A stretch of 36,659 nt of DNA, taken from Nocardioides sp. (GTDB taxonomy: Bacteria > Actinomycetota > Actinomycetes > Propionibacteriales > Nocardioidaceae). Below are positions 1 to 8,814 of this stretch, one piece after another. Numbering within the stretch: the stretch's first letter is position 1; each line of letters begins with the position of its first letter. The position numbers and the translations under genes are program-made. Where the stretch lies: NCBI GenBank assembly GCA_030145945.1, contig JASLDK010000084.1, positions 1 through 36,659 on the forward strand, written 5' to 3'. The notes beneath the pieces were generated by a model that worked only from the letters and a program-made list of their open reading frames with translations, had not been told where the DNA came from and searched no databases.

Positions 1-2172
1 CGTCTTGCCCAGCGCACCAGCGGGGACGACGAGGTCCTTTCCGGTGCCGATCGGCTCCGCCTTGCCGGACTGGAACCACCGATAGGCGAGGCCGTCCGGC
101 GTCACCGACCAGGTGCCGGGCGACGCGGTGACGGTCTTCCCGACCTTGGGGCTGGGGTCCGCCACCGACGGCGCGGTGACGTTGAAGACCTCGAGCCCGA
201 GGACCGCATCGATACCCGGCTTGTCAGCGTTCGTCACGTCGATCGCGTTCGCGTCGGCCTTGACGAAGTGGTTGTCGTAGAACTCCGTCGTGAACGCCCC
301 GCTCGGCGAGGAGAAGCCGAGCCGGTACGCCGCCTTCGGCACGAGCAGTGCATAGCTGCCATCAGGCACGGACGAGGTGTGGGCGATCTCGGTGCCCGGG
401 CCTACGGGGTACGCCGTGACCACAGCGCCCGCGACCGGAGCGGCTGCGGCGTCGGTCAGGCGGCCGGAGATCAGCGAACCGGCGCTCAGCGCAGCGTTCA
501 CGCCCGGGGTGGTCGCGTCATCACCCGTGATCACCACGTCAGTGCCGGCGGCGGCTGTCGCGGCGCCGCCGAAGAACGTCGGGAGGTAGCGGCAGTCCAT
601 TCCCGAGCAGGGCTGTTCGAATCCGACCCGATAGGTGCCGGGCGCGGCGGGCAGGGAGTAGGCGCCCGTGGCACCGGTCGTGATGTGGGTGAAGGGCAGC
701 CACTCAGTGCCGGACTTGCGCAGTGCGGTGACCTTGATGCCCTTCAGACCGGCTCCGCCAACGGCGGTCACGGTGCCGGTGATGCGGCCGTTCTTGGCGA
801 GCACGCCGTCGCGCTCCGCGAACTCAGCGGCGCTGACCACCGTGATGGCCGTGGCCGAGTCGATGTCGGCCTTCTTGTCCCAGTACTGGGTCTGATAGAC
901 GTCCTCGCACACGGACGGCGGGGTGCAACCGTCGTCGAACGCGAGCCGATAGACGCCCGGCGGGGCGAAGAGCGCGTACTTCCCGGTCGCGTCCGCGTTG
1001 GCGGTGGCGATCGGCTTCCACGAGGTCGCGCCGTTGGTCGTGACCTGCTCCAGAGCCGTGATCTGGGCGCCCTTGACGGGTGCCCCGCCCACGGCCTCCG
1101 TCACGGTTCCGGTGATCCGCGCGTTGCGGTCGAGGGCAGCATTGCGGCCGGTGACCTTGCTGTTCGCCACGACCACGTCGTCCGCGGCCGTGATGCTGGT
1201 CTTGTCGTTCCAGAACTCAGGTCGGAACGTCTGGTCACACGGACCCGACGTCGCACAGGCGTTGTCGAAGCCGAGGCGGTAGGTGCCGGGCGCCAGATAG
1301 GTCGAGTAGTCACCGGAAGCGTCCGCCGTCGCTGTCCGCACGACGTCCCAGGTCGAGTCGGTGCCGTGCTGGACCGATTGATAGATCCGGACCGTGGCCC
1401 CAGCGATCGGCGCGCCGCCGGCGCTCTGGGTGACCTTGCCGGAAACCGTCGCGTTGTCGACCATCGTGACGTTCACGCCGGCCTGACCTGCAGCGGTCAG
1501 GTTGATCGTCGTACCCGCGCCGACCGTGGCGGCGTTCTTGTAGAAGATCTCGCGCAGGTGGTTGTCCGCGACGCTGTAGCCCACGCGATAGGCACCGGGC
1601 GCGGTCCACAGCGTGTAGGTGCCGTTGGCCGCCGTGGTGGTGGATCGCACGCAGTCCCACGTTGTCGTCGTACCGTGCTGGACCTGGACGTAGAGACAGA
1701 CCCTGGCTCCGCTCACGCCGGCGGGAAGGAATGCGCCCGTGACCACCTTGCCGGTGATCGAGGGGTTCTTCGCCATGGCCAGGTCGATGCCCGCAGCCGG
1801 GGGCGCGAGGTTGGACGCACTCGCGAGGTCGGCTCCGCCCCAGTACGCCGGTGCGTACTGGTTGTCCGCGCTCGTGGATCCCAGCCGGTACGTGTCGGCT
1901 GGCAGATCGAGGGTGTAGCGCCCGTCCGTGCCTGAGGTCGCCGTCTCGCACTCGGTCCATGCGTCGTTCCGCTGGCAGTAGGCGACCACGGTCATCCCGG
2001 CGAGCGGTGTCGATCCGGCGGCCGCCCGGACCGTTCCCGTGATCTGCCCGGCCGCCGCGTGGGCGCTGGGTGCCGTGATGGTCGTGAACGCGACCGTTCC
2101 AGCAAGGGCAAGCGCGGCCGTCAGGGTTGCGGTGAGCAGACGGACCATCGGTCCGCGGGCAGGCGTAGGCAT
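1..2172 (-). CDS. Secreted multi-repeat protein with carboxypeptidase-regulatory-like domains (3' end outside window)
   Basis: The frame is open from the window edge to an ATG at 2172 (724 codons visible, C-terminus missing). A signal peptide spans about residues 1-39 (basic start, hydrophobic core, PSAHA cleavage site). Six repeats of roughly 100 residues follow, each opening with ITG(T/K)V or (V/I)SG and containing YR(L/V)G(F/Y), the look of carboxypeptidase-regulatory-like beta-sandwich folds. From about residue 663 a different Ig-like unit begins (VGKTVTASPGTW, then YRWFQSGK), a module common in actinobacterial surface proteins. This suggests an extracellular, stalk-like adhesion or cell-wall protein; no catalytic domain is visible. 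An in-frame ATG at 2187 is possible, but a G-run (GGGGG) lies 8 nt before 2172, so I prefer 2172. Family assignment is by motif only. Confidence 0.8.
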   Translation of the reverse strand, partial: MPTPARGPMVRLLTATLTAALALAGTVAFTTITAPSAHAAAGQITGTVRAAAGSTPLAGMTVVAYCQRNDAWTECETATSGTDGRYTLDLPADTYRLGSTSADNQYAPAYWGGADLASASNLAPPAAGIDLAMAKNPSITGKVVTGAFLPAGVSGARVCLYVQVQHGTTTTWDCVRSTTTAANGTYTLWTAPGAYRVGYSVADNHLREIFYKNAATVGAGTTINLTAAGQAGVNVTMVDNATVSGKVTQSAGGAPIAGATVRIYQSVQHGTDSTWDVVRTATADASGDYSTYLAPGTYRLGFDNACATSGPCDQTFRPEFWNDKTSITAADDVVVANSKVTGRNAALDRNARITGTVTEAVGGAPVKGAQITALEQVTTNGATSWKPIATANADATGKYALFAPPGVYRLAFDDGCTPPSVCEDVYQTQYWDKKADIDSATAITVVSAAEFAERDGVLAKNGRITGTVTAVGGAGLKGIKVTALRKSGTEWLPFTHITTGATGAYSLPAAPGTYRVGFEQPCSGMDCRYLPTFFGGAATAAAGTDVVITGDDATTPGVNAALSAGSLISGRLTDAAAAPVAGAVVTAYPVGPGTEIAHTSSVPDGSYALLVPKAAYRLGFSSPSGAFTTEFYDNHFVKADANAIDVTNADKPGIDAVLGLEVFNVTAPSVADPSPKVGKTVTASPGTWSVTPDGLAYRWFQSGKAEPIGTGKDLVVPAGALGKT

Positions 2173-2348
2173 GAATTCGACCCCCATGTCGAAGCGCCGC
2201 ACGTCCCGGAGACACGCGACTGCTGGCCGGAGGCTAACCACAATCCGAGCGCCGTGTCCCGAGAAACCAGAAACCGAGCCGCTCATTTCTGACCCATCGC
2301 TGAGAGTCGGTCGCCGTCGTTCGGTGGACGGCTCCGCACCGGCGCTGC

Positions 2349-2354
2349 CATGCT
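2349..2354 (+). promoter_or_regulatory. Putative -10 hexamer of the 2361 gene
   Basis: CATGCT lies 6 nt before the ATG at 2361. This is the spacing seen for many genes in this window and suggests a leaderless transcript. No clear -35 element is seen and the hexamer is weak (C at position 1). Confidence 0.3.
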
Positions 2355-2360
2355 CCGGCC

Positions 2361-3218
2361 ATGTCGGTACGACGTGGGGCCGCTGCCGCCCTGCTCCTGC
2401 TTGCGGTCGTCCTGGCAGCGTTGGCGGCGCTGCGACTCGTGGACAATCCCGACGTACGAGCCCAGACGCGGAACGGCCACGACACCCACCCGTGCCTCGC
2501 GCCGTGGGACACGGTCTTCAACGGCGCGACCAACATCCCTGGTGGCGATCCACCGCCGGATGCCGATGCCATTGCGACCCGGTGCCGTCATGCCGCCTAT
2601 GCGCACGTCGATCAGGCGCACGCCCTCGGCGGTGTCGCCCTGGCGGCCCTGGCTGGTGCGGGTGCCCTGCTCCTGACACGTCGGCGCGGCGTGGTCGCGA
2701 GCATCGTCGTGACCACGATCGCGGCCTGCGCTGCTGGTGGTCTGGCCTGGGCCGGGTGGGAACGACGGCACCCGTCTGCCTTCGCCGACAGCGGAGCCTC
2801 GATGGGCTTCGATCCCCTCCCTGTCGGCAAGAGCGCCTACTTCGGGGTGACCTGGCCCGGCAATCCCGAATCGGACGTGAAGATCGAGACGGCACGCCCG
2901 ATGGTCAGGTCCAACACGGCCAGCGCCAGCATCGACCTGTTCGTCTGCATCCCCCGCAAGGGCGCCGATCAGGCCGGCGTCATCCTCCAGGACGACATCG
3001 ACGCGTCCTGCACCGATCTGGTCCCCCTCGCTGGGGACACACCGCCCGTGCACCTCACGGCCGCCCGCAAGGCTCAGGTCCTGATCCGGATCAGGACGGA
3101 CGCCCCGGGCGAGGTGAAGGTGGCCGGCGTCGAGTTCGTCTACCGCGACGGCTGGAGACACGGACGCCAGGAGGTCCGAGCACCGGTGGCGGCCATCAGC
3201 CCGCCGAAGGACCGGTAG
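2361..3218 (+). CDS. Predicted membrane protein, unknown function
   Basis: 285 residues. An N-terminal hydrophobic segment (about residues 6-24) is followed by a short extracytoplasmic loop with two cysteines. Two further membrane helices lie close together (about 87-106 and 109-128), and a soluble C-terminal domain of about 155 residues contains two cysteines. I recognise no motif. The gene stands alone, divergent from the repeat protein at 1-2172 and 71 bp upstream of the double-TetR gene on the same strand. The ATG at 2361 is preceded at 6 nt by CATGCT, consistent with a leaderless start. Coding is supported by strong third-position GC and lack of a competing frame. Confidence 0.7.
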   Translation: MSVRRGAAAALLLLAVVLAALAALRLVDNPDVRAQTRNGHDTHPCLAPWDTVFNGATNIPGGDPPPDADAIATRCRHAAYAHVDQAHALGGVALAALAGAGALLLTRRRGVVASIVVTTIAACAAGGLAWAGWERRHPSAFADSGASMGFDPLPVGKSAYFGVTWPGNPESDVKIETARPMVRSNTASASIDLFVCIPRKGADQAGVILQDDIDASCTDLVPLAGDTPPVHLTAARKAQVLIRIRTDAPGEVKVAGVEFVYRDGWRHGRQEVRAPVAAISPPKDR

Positions 3219-3276
3219 CCCACCTCACGCGCTGCTCCCTGCATCGACTTCGCCCCCTGCACCTCACCGGCCGCAG

Positions 3277-3282
3277 TAGTCT
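3277..3282 (+). promoter_or_regulatory. Putative -10 hexamer (TAGTCT), leaderless double-TetR gene
   Basis: TAGTCT ends 7 nt before the ATG at 3290, which would place the transcription start at or next to the start codon. No Shine-Dalgarno sequence is present. Confidence 0.5.
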
Positions 3283-3289
3283 CGGCGCC

Positions 3290-4453
3290 ATGCCCCCACG
3301 CAGCGCCGAGATCACTCGCCGCCGGCTGTTGGAGGCCGGTGTCGAATCCTTGAAGGAGATCGATGCGGCCGGGCTCGTCGGGGCGATCGGCACCCGCGAG
3401 ATCGCCAAGCGGGCGGGTGTCAGCCCGGCAACCTTCTTCCACCACTTCGGGTCGGTGGAGCAGTACGCCGCCGCGCTGATCGACCGGATCTACGACGCTG
3501 ATGGGGAGTCCGCCGAGGAGGTCGCCGCGCGCACCGCGGCGACCTACGACGCCACGTCGAAGTCGGTCTCGGCCGCCGACTACTACACCCAGGACTTCGC
3601 CCGACTGCTCAACGACGCCGAGCACCGGCTCCGGGTCGGACTGTGTGCGTTCGGCGGCGAGCAGGCGACGTCCTCCTACAGCGCTCACGTCCGCACCCAG
3701 GACGCCCGGGTGATCGCGGCCATCACCGACTTCCTGCGCCTCTGGCAGCGAGAGATGTGCCCGCCGTTCTCGGTCGCCGAGTACGTCGGTGCCTACACCG
3801 GACTGCTGAACGACGCGGTGTTCCGCAAGGCCGCCGACCCGACCGCAACCACCGAGACCTCCTTCCCGAAGCAGGCCTCGGCGATCTCGATGGCGATGGT
3901 GCGCGTGCCCGGCGACCCCCGTGATCTGGACGATCGAATGGCAGAGCTGCGGCTCGTCCCCCACGAACCTCCCACGGTCGGCCGTCGCGCCGAACAGACC
4001 CGGGAGCTCGCGATGCTCGCCGTACGCGAGCAGCTCAAGCACACGTCGTACGACGAGCTCTCCGTCGCCACCATCGCCCTTCGGGGCCATCTCAGCCCGG
4101 CGACCGTCTATGCGCACTTCAAGGGCAAGGCGTCGATGGTCGTGGCGACACTCCTCGACGACGTCGGTGCGGCAGCCGACGAACTCACGTCGATCGATGA
4201 GGTGGCGGAGTTCCTGGCGGATCACCTCGTCTATCTCAGGCCCTACCTCGTGTCGCTCGCGACGGCCGAACCGACGGTCGACGACCCGTTGCTCGCGACG
4301 GTCACCGAGTGCGTCGGCCGCCGCGTCGAGGACGCTGAAGGGCTGGCGCACACGACGCTGCTGGTGCTGGTCTCACGTCTGGTGTCACACCCGAGCGAGG
4401 GAGCCGTGGGCGCGCTGCGGCATCTCCGGCGCGTTCACGCGCTCGACGACTGA
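3290..4453 (+). CDS. Tandem double TetR-family transcriptional regulator
   Basis: 387 residues, about twice the usual 190-220 of the TetR family. The first DNA-binding unit is at residues about 8-60 (IGTREIAKRAGVSPATFFHHFG) with its own helical ligand-type domain to about 205. A second TetR-like N-terminus follows at about 232-290 (VATIALRGHLSPATVYAHFKG) with a shorter helical tail to the end. The open frame continues far upstream, but TAGTCT 7 nt before 3290 and the start of homology (MPPRSAEITRRRLLEAG) fix the start. It ends convergent to the 1283-residue secreted protein with a short hairpin between them. Targets and ligand are unknown; a gene duplication/fusion is the simplest origin. Confidence 0.85.
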   Translation: MPPRSAEITRRRLLEAGVESLKEIDAAGLVGAIGTREIAKRAGVSPATFFHHFGSVEQYAAALIDRIYDADGESAEEVAARTAATYDATSKSVSAADYYTQDFARLLNDAEHRLRVGLCAFGGEQATSSYSAHVRTQDARVIAAITDFLRLWQREMCPPFSVAEYVGAYTGLLNDAVFRKAADPTATTETSFPKQASAISMAMVRVPGDPRDLDDRMAELRLVPHEPPTVGRRAEQTRELAMLAVREQLKHTSYDELSVATIALRGHLSPATVYAHFKGKASMVVATLLDDVGAAADELTSIDEVAEFLADHLVYLRPYLVSLATAEPTVDDPLLATVTECVGRRVEDAEGLAHTTLLVLVSRLVSHPSEGAVGALRHLRRVHALDD

Positions 4454-4456
4454 GCC

Positions 4457-4475
4457 CTGACCCGCGCGGGGTCAG
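4457..4475. terminator. Short hairpin between convergent genes
   Basis: CTGACCC / GGGTCAG stem of 7 bp with a GCGCG loop, between the stop at 4453 and the opposing stop at 4472. There is no T-tract; it is probably a bidirectional terminator. Confidence 0.5.
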
Positions 4476-7400
4476 CGGACCCAGATCCGATAGCGCTTGA
4501 CGACGGGCAACCCTGCGTTGTCGGTGACGGTCAGGGTGAAGGTGTAGATGCCGGACTTCTTCGGACGCCCCGTGATGACGTAGGAACGCCCGGACCTGCT
4601 CGGCCTGCCCTTCAGGCCGCGGGGCAGCTTGCCCTGCCGAGACCAGCGGTAGGTGGTCCCGCCGCTCGCGACGACACGCTGCCTGTATCGCTTGCCCACG
4701 TCCGCCATCGACACCCAGGCGCTGCCGAGAGCGAGCTTCGCGGGGTCGGTCGAGGTCGGGGTCGCCGGTGGCGGGGTCACCGGCGGCGGGGTGATGGGCG
4801 GAGCGACCTTCGCTGGCGCGCCCAGGGCGATCGCGGCGAGCGTCAGCTGGTCGTTGGTCGCCAGCAGAGCGGGGTGCACCGGCTCCGATGTGGAGCTCGG
4901 GCCGGCTGCTGCGCTGGCGCGCCCGGACGGGCTCGACGGGGGCGGGAACAGTCCGTCGAGAGCGTCCGTGGCCGACGGGTCGAGAACGTCGGCCACGAGC
5001 CGACTCGGGGCCGTGCCCGTGTCCCCAGCACCCGTCTTGGCCAGCTCGGCCCTGATCGCGTCGGTCAGCTCCTTCGAGCCGGCCAGCGAGCCAGGAAGGC
5101 TGGTGAGGTCGCGATCGCGCAGAGCTCGGCTGGCACCCAGCTGCAGGAAGCTGCGGAGCATGGCGTTGGCTCCGTCAAGGCGGACGAGGGCGTCGTGGAG
5201 CGGCCCGGAGGACGTGTTCCCGGAGGTCTGGGAACCGCGCAGGAGCCCTCGGTAGACGTCGCCCTGCAGCTTGACGAGGTTGCCGTCGATGGCTCCCTGG
5301 GCGGCCAGGGTTCCTTGGTCGAGGTTCGACCTGGTGGCTGCGAGCTTCGGATCCAGTCCGGCGATGGCCTGGTCCAGTGGGTCGCCGGCACTGATGGTGC
5401 CGTTGTGAGCCTGGTAGGCGACGACCCCCGACGTGGTGGTGGTCGCGTCGCCCCATCCGCTGCGCACGGCGCCGGGGGTGGTGAGGGCGGTGTACATCGA
5501 CGCTCTCCGCGCGTCCGTGTGCAGTCTCCACCTCCCGTCCGGCTGCTCGATGTAGTCGGCGGTGTCCGAATACTGCTGGACGGCGCCGGGAATCGCCGAG
5601 TAGCCGCCCCGGGGCACCGCCACGGTCGTGTTGTACCCACCCGCGACGGCGGCGGTCGCGGCCCCGCGCCGTACGACGCTCTGGGCGTAGATCGGCGTGG
5701 CGGGGGCGTCCTTGGGCGAGAACGTCCACACGAACGCGATGTCGTCGTAGCGGTACTCCGCCTTCAGGTAGCGGCCGGTCTGAAGATTGAAGTCGTTCTT
5801 GAGCCAGTAGCTGTTGGCGCAGTTCGCCGGGCGTGCGATGGTCACGTTCAGCGCGATCCAGCCGTCGGTGTCACCGTCGGCGCCGTACTGGCACGCGTCG
5901 ACCTGGAGCTTCTTGGAAGTGGTCTTGTAGCAGACGTTCAACGTGCCCAGCCCCATCCGGTCGGCCCACTGGAACACCTGCGGCACACCGTGAGCATTCG
6001 GCGTGAGCGTCGTCGGGCGGTCCATCGCGCCGAGCGTGCTGGCCGTCTCGCCAGCAGCAGTGCCGCACTGCGCGACCTTGTCGCGACCGGGCAGCGTGGG
6101 CCACAGGTCGGAGAGATCAGAACGATCGCCCGAGCTGTTCACGAAGGGATCGAAGGTCGCGGTTCCCTTGGTCGTGAGCGGAGAGCTGGGAGTGCGCTGG
6201 CCGGAGCCGTCGAAGCCGGGAACGGCGCCGATCAGCTGGCCAGTGGCCTCCTCGACCAACGCGTCGACCGGGGCGGTCTCCTCGGTCTGCGGCCGGCATG
6301 CCGGTGTGGTCGTCGGGGTGAAGGCGGCGCTCGTCCGCTCGCAGATCAGGTGGTTCACCAGCGTGCTGCGTGTCCCCTCGACGGTGTCCGGCGTCGAGAT
6401 CGCAGAGGTGAGATTCGCCAGCGGCACGCCCTGTTGCTGGATGTCGCTGAGCCAGCGACGGTAGCCGGCACTGACGTAACGCGGGTTCTCCAGCATCAGT
6501 TGCGCGTAGGCCCGTGACGCGAGGACGAAGTCGTCCATGTTGGCGAGTTGGGGCGCGTCTCCGGTGAGTCCGGAGAGCCGATCGTTGCGCCACCACCGCT
6601 TCGCCGGCACCTGGTCGAGGAAGTGGACGTTGCTGGCGATCCCGGTGCTCAATTGGTTGGCGTCGTTCTGGAGGTCGAACGACGGCGTGTCGGTGTTCAA
6701 CTCCGGACTGTGCCGGGCCGTCACCGTGACGAACGTGTGCAGGTAGGCCGCCGCGCTGTTGAACTCGTTGAGGGGCAGCGCACTGCCGTTGCGCTCCTCG
6801 TAGCCCAGCGCCGAGTTGATGGTCTGCCGCAGCTGCGAGTTGGTCCCGTTGCGCAGCGCCTCCAGGATGTTGTTCTGCACCGCGTCCAGCGAACCCTGCA
6901 GCCTGCTGAGGCCGTCGTACAACTGGCCGATCTGGACGCGCGCCTGCTCGATGTCGATCACGGCGCGGTCGAGCTTCTGGGAGATGTCGTCGAGCTGAGC
7001 GGAGACGCGTCCGAGGGACTCGAACACCTGGGAGAACTGGCTGCTCACGTGGTTCTGGAAGTCAGCCATCTGCTGGGAGATGTTGTCCAGCTGGGTCATC
7101 ACGAGGTCCTCCCCGGACGGGCCGAAGACGCCAGCCCACTCGAGCGCGGCCGGCAACAGGGTCATCACCACGCCGAGTGCGTTGCCCGACAGTGCGGCGC
7201 GGCCGATGTCTCCCCTGGCGAAGTCGTTGAACGCCATCGCGAGAAGGGTCGCTTGAACGGCCGCGGCACCGACCTGGTCGACGATGTCCTTGGCCGCGCT
7301 CGTGCTGCCGGTGAGGAAGCCCGTCTGCAGCGCGAGGGTCGTCTGGCGCTCACGCGCGTCCTCGACGGCCTGTTCGGCGACAGCCTCGTCGATCGGTCCA

Positions 7401-8323
7401 GGGCCGGTGCTGGCCGCGGCAACCTGGACGGTGGTGCGGAGCGCATCGCCCAGTTCAGCCATGGTGGCGCCGATGGTGTTCGCGGCGGGATTGCTCGGCG
7501 TACCGGCGACGGCCGCACCCGTGGTGCTCAGGTTGCCAGCCTGGTCGCGCAGTGCCGCCCATGCCTGTACGTCGTGGTTGCCCACCAGCCTCGGAGCGTT
7601 GGCCAGGAGGTCGGCGGTGGTCGCTGAGATCGAGGCTCCCGTAGCGCTGCTCCAGACGAGGTCCCTGGCCGAGGCGAAGCCGGCGGACCTGTCGGCCAGC
7701 GTGACACTGTCGCGCAGGACCGCCGCCGGTGCGAAGGTCGTGGAGGCCAGGAGGCGCGACTCCGTGTCCCCGTTGGTTCCCAGTGCACTCTCAGCGTGGG
7801 TGCCGGCGGTGACCACGGCGATCTGCTCCGCCGTCAATCTGACCAACTCGGTGGTGGCCCGTTGCAGAGTGGCCGCGAGGGGACCTCGGTCAGTCGTGGC
7901 TGCGCTCTGGAAGAGGACCATCGTCCTGGCGATCCGGGAGTCGAACGCCGGTCCCGTGACGGACGCGGCCGCAGCGATCAGGTTCCGGACGGCATCGGCC
8001 GCGGCGACAGGATCCGCCTGCGGGTCGCGCGCATACACGTGCTGCAACACCCGCTCGGCCAGGAGGTCCGCGGTGTTGGTCGGGTCGGAGAGTCTGGCGG
8101 CGTCCGCCGCGACGAACAGGTGTCGCCGGAACTCAGCCGCGCTCACCGAGATGGGCTCATCAGCGATCTGGCTGACCAGCGGCGTCGGCGCGGCCTCGGC
8201 GTGGGCCACCGGCAGGACCACGGCCGGGAGCCCGACGACGGAGACCGCGACGCTGAGGACGAGGGTCCGCAGCGCGACGACAGCTGGACAGGGGCGAGGA
8301 CCGATTGGTCGAGGCTGAGACAT
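4472..8323 (-). CDS. Large secreted orphan protein with coiled coil and C-terminal Ig-like domain
   Basis: 1283 residues from the ATG at 8323, which has GGAG 6 nt upstream; an in-frame start at 8374 would put 17 extra residues before the signal peptide and is less likely. The signal peptide ends near residue 42 (VAHA|EAAP). Residues about 43-345 are helical and Ala/Thr-rich. A hydrophobic region (about 347-396) is followed by a long coiled coil (about 407-493, heptad-like DNISQQM, LDDISQKLDR, LSRLQGSL). A mixed middle section holds several cysteines. Near 1170-1190 a Pro/Thr linker leads to a putative Ig-like domain (about 1195-1283) resembling those with YTFTLTVTDNAG. I do not recognise the family. 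Hydrophobic helices next to a long coiled coil resemble some helical pore-forming proteins, but this is only architectural. Confidence 0.8.
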   Translation of the reverse strand: MSQPRPIGPRPCPAVVALRTLVLSVAVSVVGLPAVVLPVAHAEAAPTPLVSQIADEPISVSAAEFRRHLFVAADAARLSDPTNTADLLAERVLQHVYARDPQADPVAAADAVRNLIAAAASVTGPAFDSRIARTMVLFQSAATTDRGPLAATLQRATTELVRLTAEQIAVVTAGTHAESALGTNGDTESRLLASTTFAPAAVLRDSVTLADRSAGFASARDLVWSSATGASISATTADLLANAPRLVGNHDVQAWAALRDQAGNLSTTGAAVAGTPSNPAANTIGATMAELGDALRTTVQVAAASTGPGPIDEAVAEQAVEDARERQTTLALQTGFLTGSTSAAKDIVDQVGAAAVQATLLAMAFNDFARGDIGRAALSGNALGVVMTLLPAALEWAGVFGPSGEDLVMTQLDNISQQMADFQNHVSSQFSQVFESLGRVSAQLDDISQKLDRAVIDIEQARVQIGQLYDGLSRLQGSLDAVQNNILEALRNGTNSQLRQTINSALGYEERNGSALPLNEFNSAAAYLHTFVTVTARHSPELNTDTPSFDLQNDANQLSTGIASNVHFLDQVPAKRWWRNDRLSGLTGDAPQLANMDDFVLASRAYAQLMLENPRYVSAGYRRWLSDIQQQGVPLANLTSAISTPDTVEGTRSTLVNHLICERTSAAFTPTTTPACRPQTEETAPVDALVEEATGQLIGAVPGFDGSGQRTPSSPLTTKGTATFDPFVNSSGDRSDLSDLWPTLPGRDKVAQCGTAAGETASTLGAMDRPTTLTPNAHGVPQVFQWADRMGLGTLNVCYKTTSKKLQVDACQYGADGDTDGWIALNVTIARPANCANSYWLKNDFNLQTGRYLKAEYRYDDIAFVWTFSPKDAPATPIYAQSVVRRGAATAAVAGGYNTTVAVPRGGYSAIPGAVQQYSDTADYIEQPDGRWRLHTDARRASMYTALTTPGAVRSGWGDATTTTSGVVAYQAHNGTISAGDPLDQAIAGLDPKLAATRSNLDQGTLAAQGAIDGNLVKLQGDVYRGLLRGSQTSGNTSSGPLHDALVRLDGANAMLRSFLQLGASRALRDRDLTSLPGSLAGSKELTDAIRAELAKTGAGDTGTAPSRLVADVLDPSATDALDGLFPPPSSPSGRASAAAGPSSTSEPVHPALLATNDQLTLAAIALGAPAKVAPPITPPPVTPPPATPTSTDPAKLALGSAWVSMADVGKRYRQRVVASGGTTYRWSRQGKLPRGLKGRPSRSGRSYVITGRPKKSGIYTFTLTVTDNAGLPVVKRYRIWVR

Positions 8324-8599
8324 CAGGACTCCACGAAGACGCACGACGATCCGCCGAATGCGGACCACCGTCATGGTGGGGCCGTGGACGAGTCACTGTT
8401 CAGTGAATGGCGGCTGTCGTCGAACGCTGTAACCGCTCCACCCGTCGAGCATCCCCGCTCACGCGACACTCTCCCGTCTGAGCTGATCAGATGGTCAGTT
8501 CGTCACTCGGCCGGACCTGGCAGAGGCCCTTGTGCCGCGCTCAGCACGCACGAGGTGAGTGCCCAGCGCAGCACAGTGCCGGGGCGAGTGAAATGCAGG
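8324..8599. other. Intergenic stretch between secreted-protein promoter side and tRNA-Arg terminator
   Basis: About 276 bp without a convincing gene. It must hold the promoter and leader of the leftward 1283-residue protein gene. Two small inverted repeats are visible: CCACC/GGTGG at 8365-8379 and TCACTG-TT-CAGTGA at 8393-8406; either could be an operator or leader hairpin. A CTGATCAG palindrome also occurs near 8481. No clear -35/-10 pair was found. Confidence 0.5.
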
Positions 8600-8623
8600 A
8601 AGGCCCCGCTTCAGCGGGGCCTT
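8600..8623 (-). terminator. Terminator downstream of tRNA-Arg
   Basis: Perfect 10-bp stem (AAGGCCCCGC / GCGGGGCCTT) with a 4-nt loop, 10 nt beyond the 3' end of the tRNA read on the minus strand. The following tract is only weakly T-rich, as is usual in high-GC genomes. Confidence 0.8.
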
Positions 8624-8633
8624 CGTTGCTCTG

Positions 8634-8706
8634 CGCGCCTGTAGGGATTCGAACCCCAAACCTTCTGATCCGTAGTCAGATGCTCTATCCGTTGAGCTAC
8701 AGGCGC
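8634..8706 (-). tRNA. tRNA-Arg (anticodon ACG)
   Basis: The 73-nt cloverleaf has a 7-bp acceptor stem GCGCCTG/CAGGCGC with discriminator G. The D arm is GCTC-AACGGATA-GAGC. The anticodon stem TCTGA/TCAGA encloses CTACGGA, giving anticodon ACG, read as ICG after deamination. The T loop is TTCGAAT. CCA is not encoded. It reads CGN arginine codons, very common in this genome. Confidence 0.96.
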
Positions 8707-8814
8707 CCGTCGCTGGGCGACCGGACGAGAATAGCCGAGGCGGCGCACAGATGCCGAATCACCGACGTCGGCGCACCGCACACCGGGGCGCGCCGCGTGT
8801 GGAAGCATGGCGCC

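Noticed and set aside
268..1935. A 555-codon plus-strand open frame
   Set aside because: It is antisense to the repeat protein, whose periodic domains are unmistakable on the minus strand.
8707..8814. N-terminal extension of the HTH regulator through the tRNA-Arg region
   Set aside because: The open frame overlaps the tRNA and terminator; the family sequence begins at 8815.
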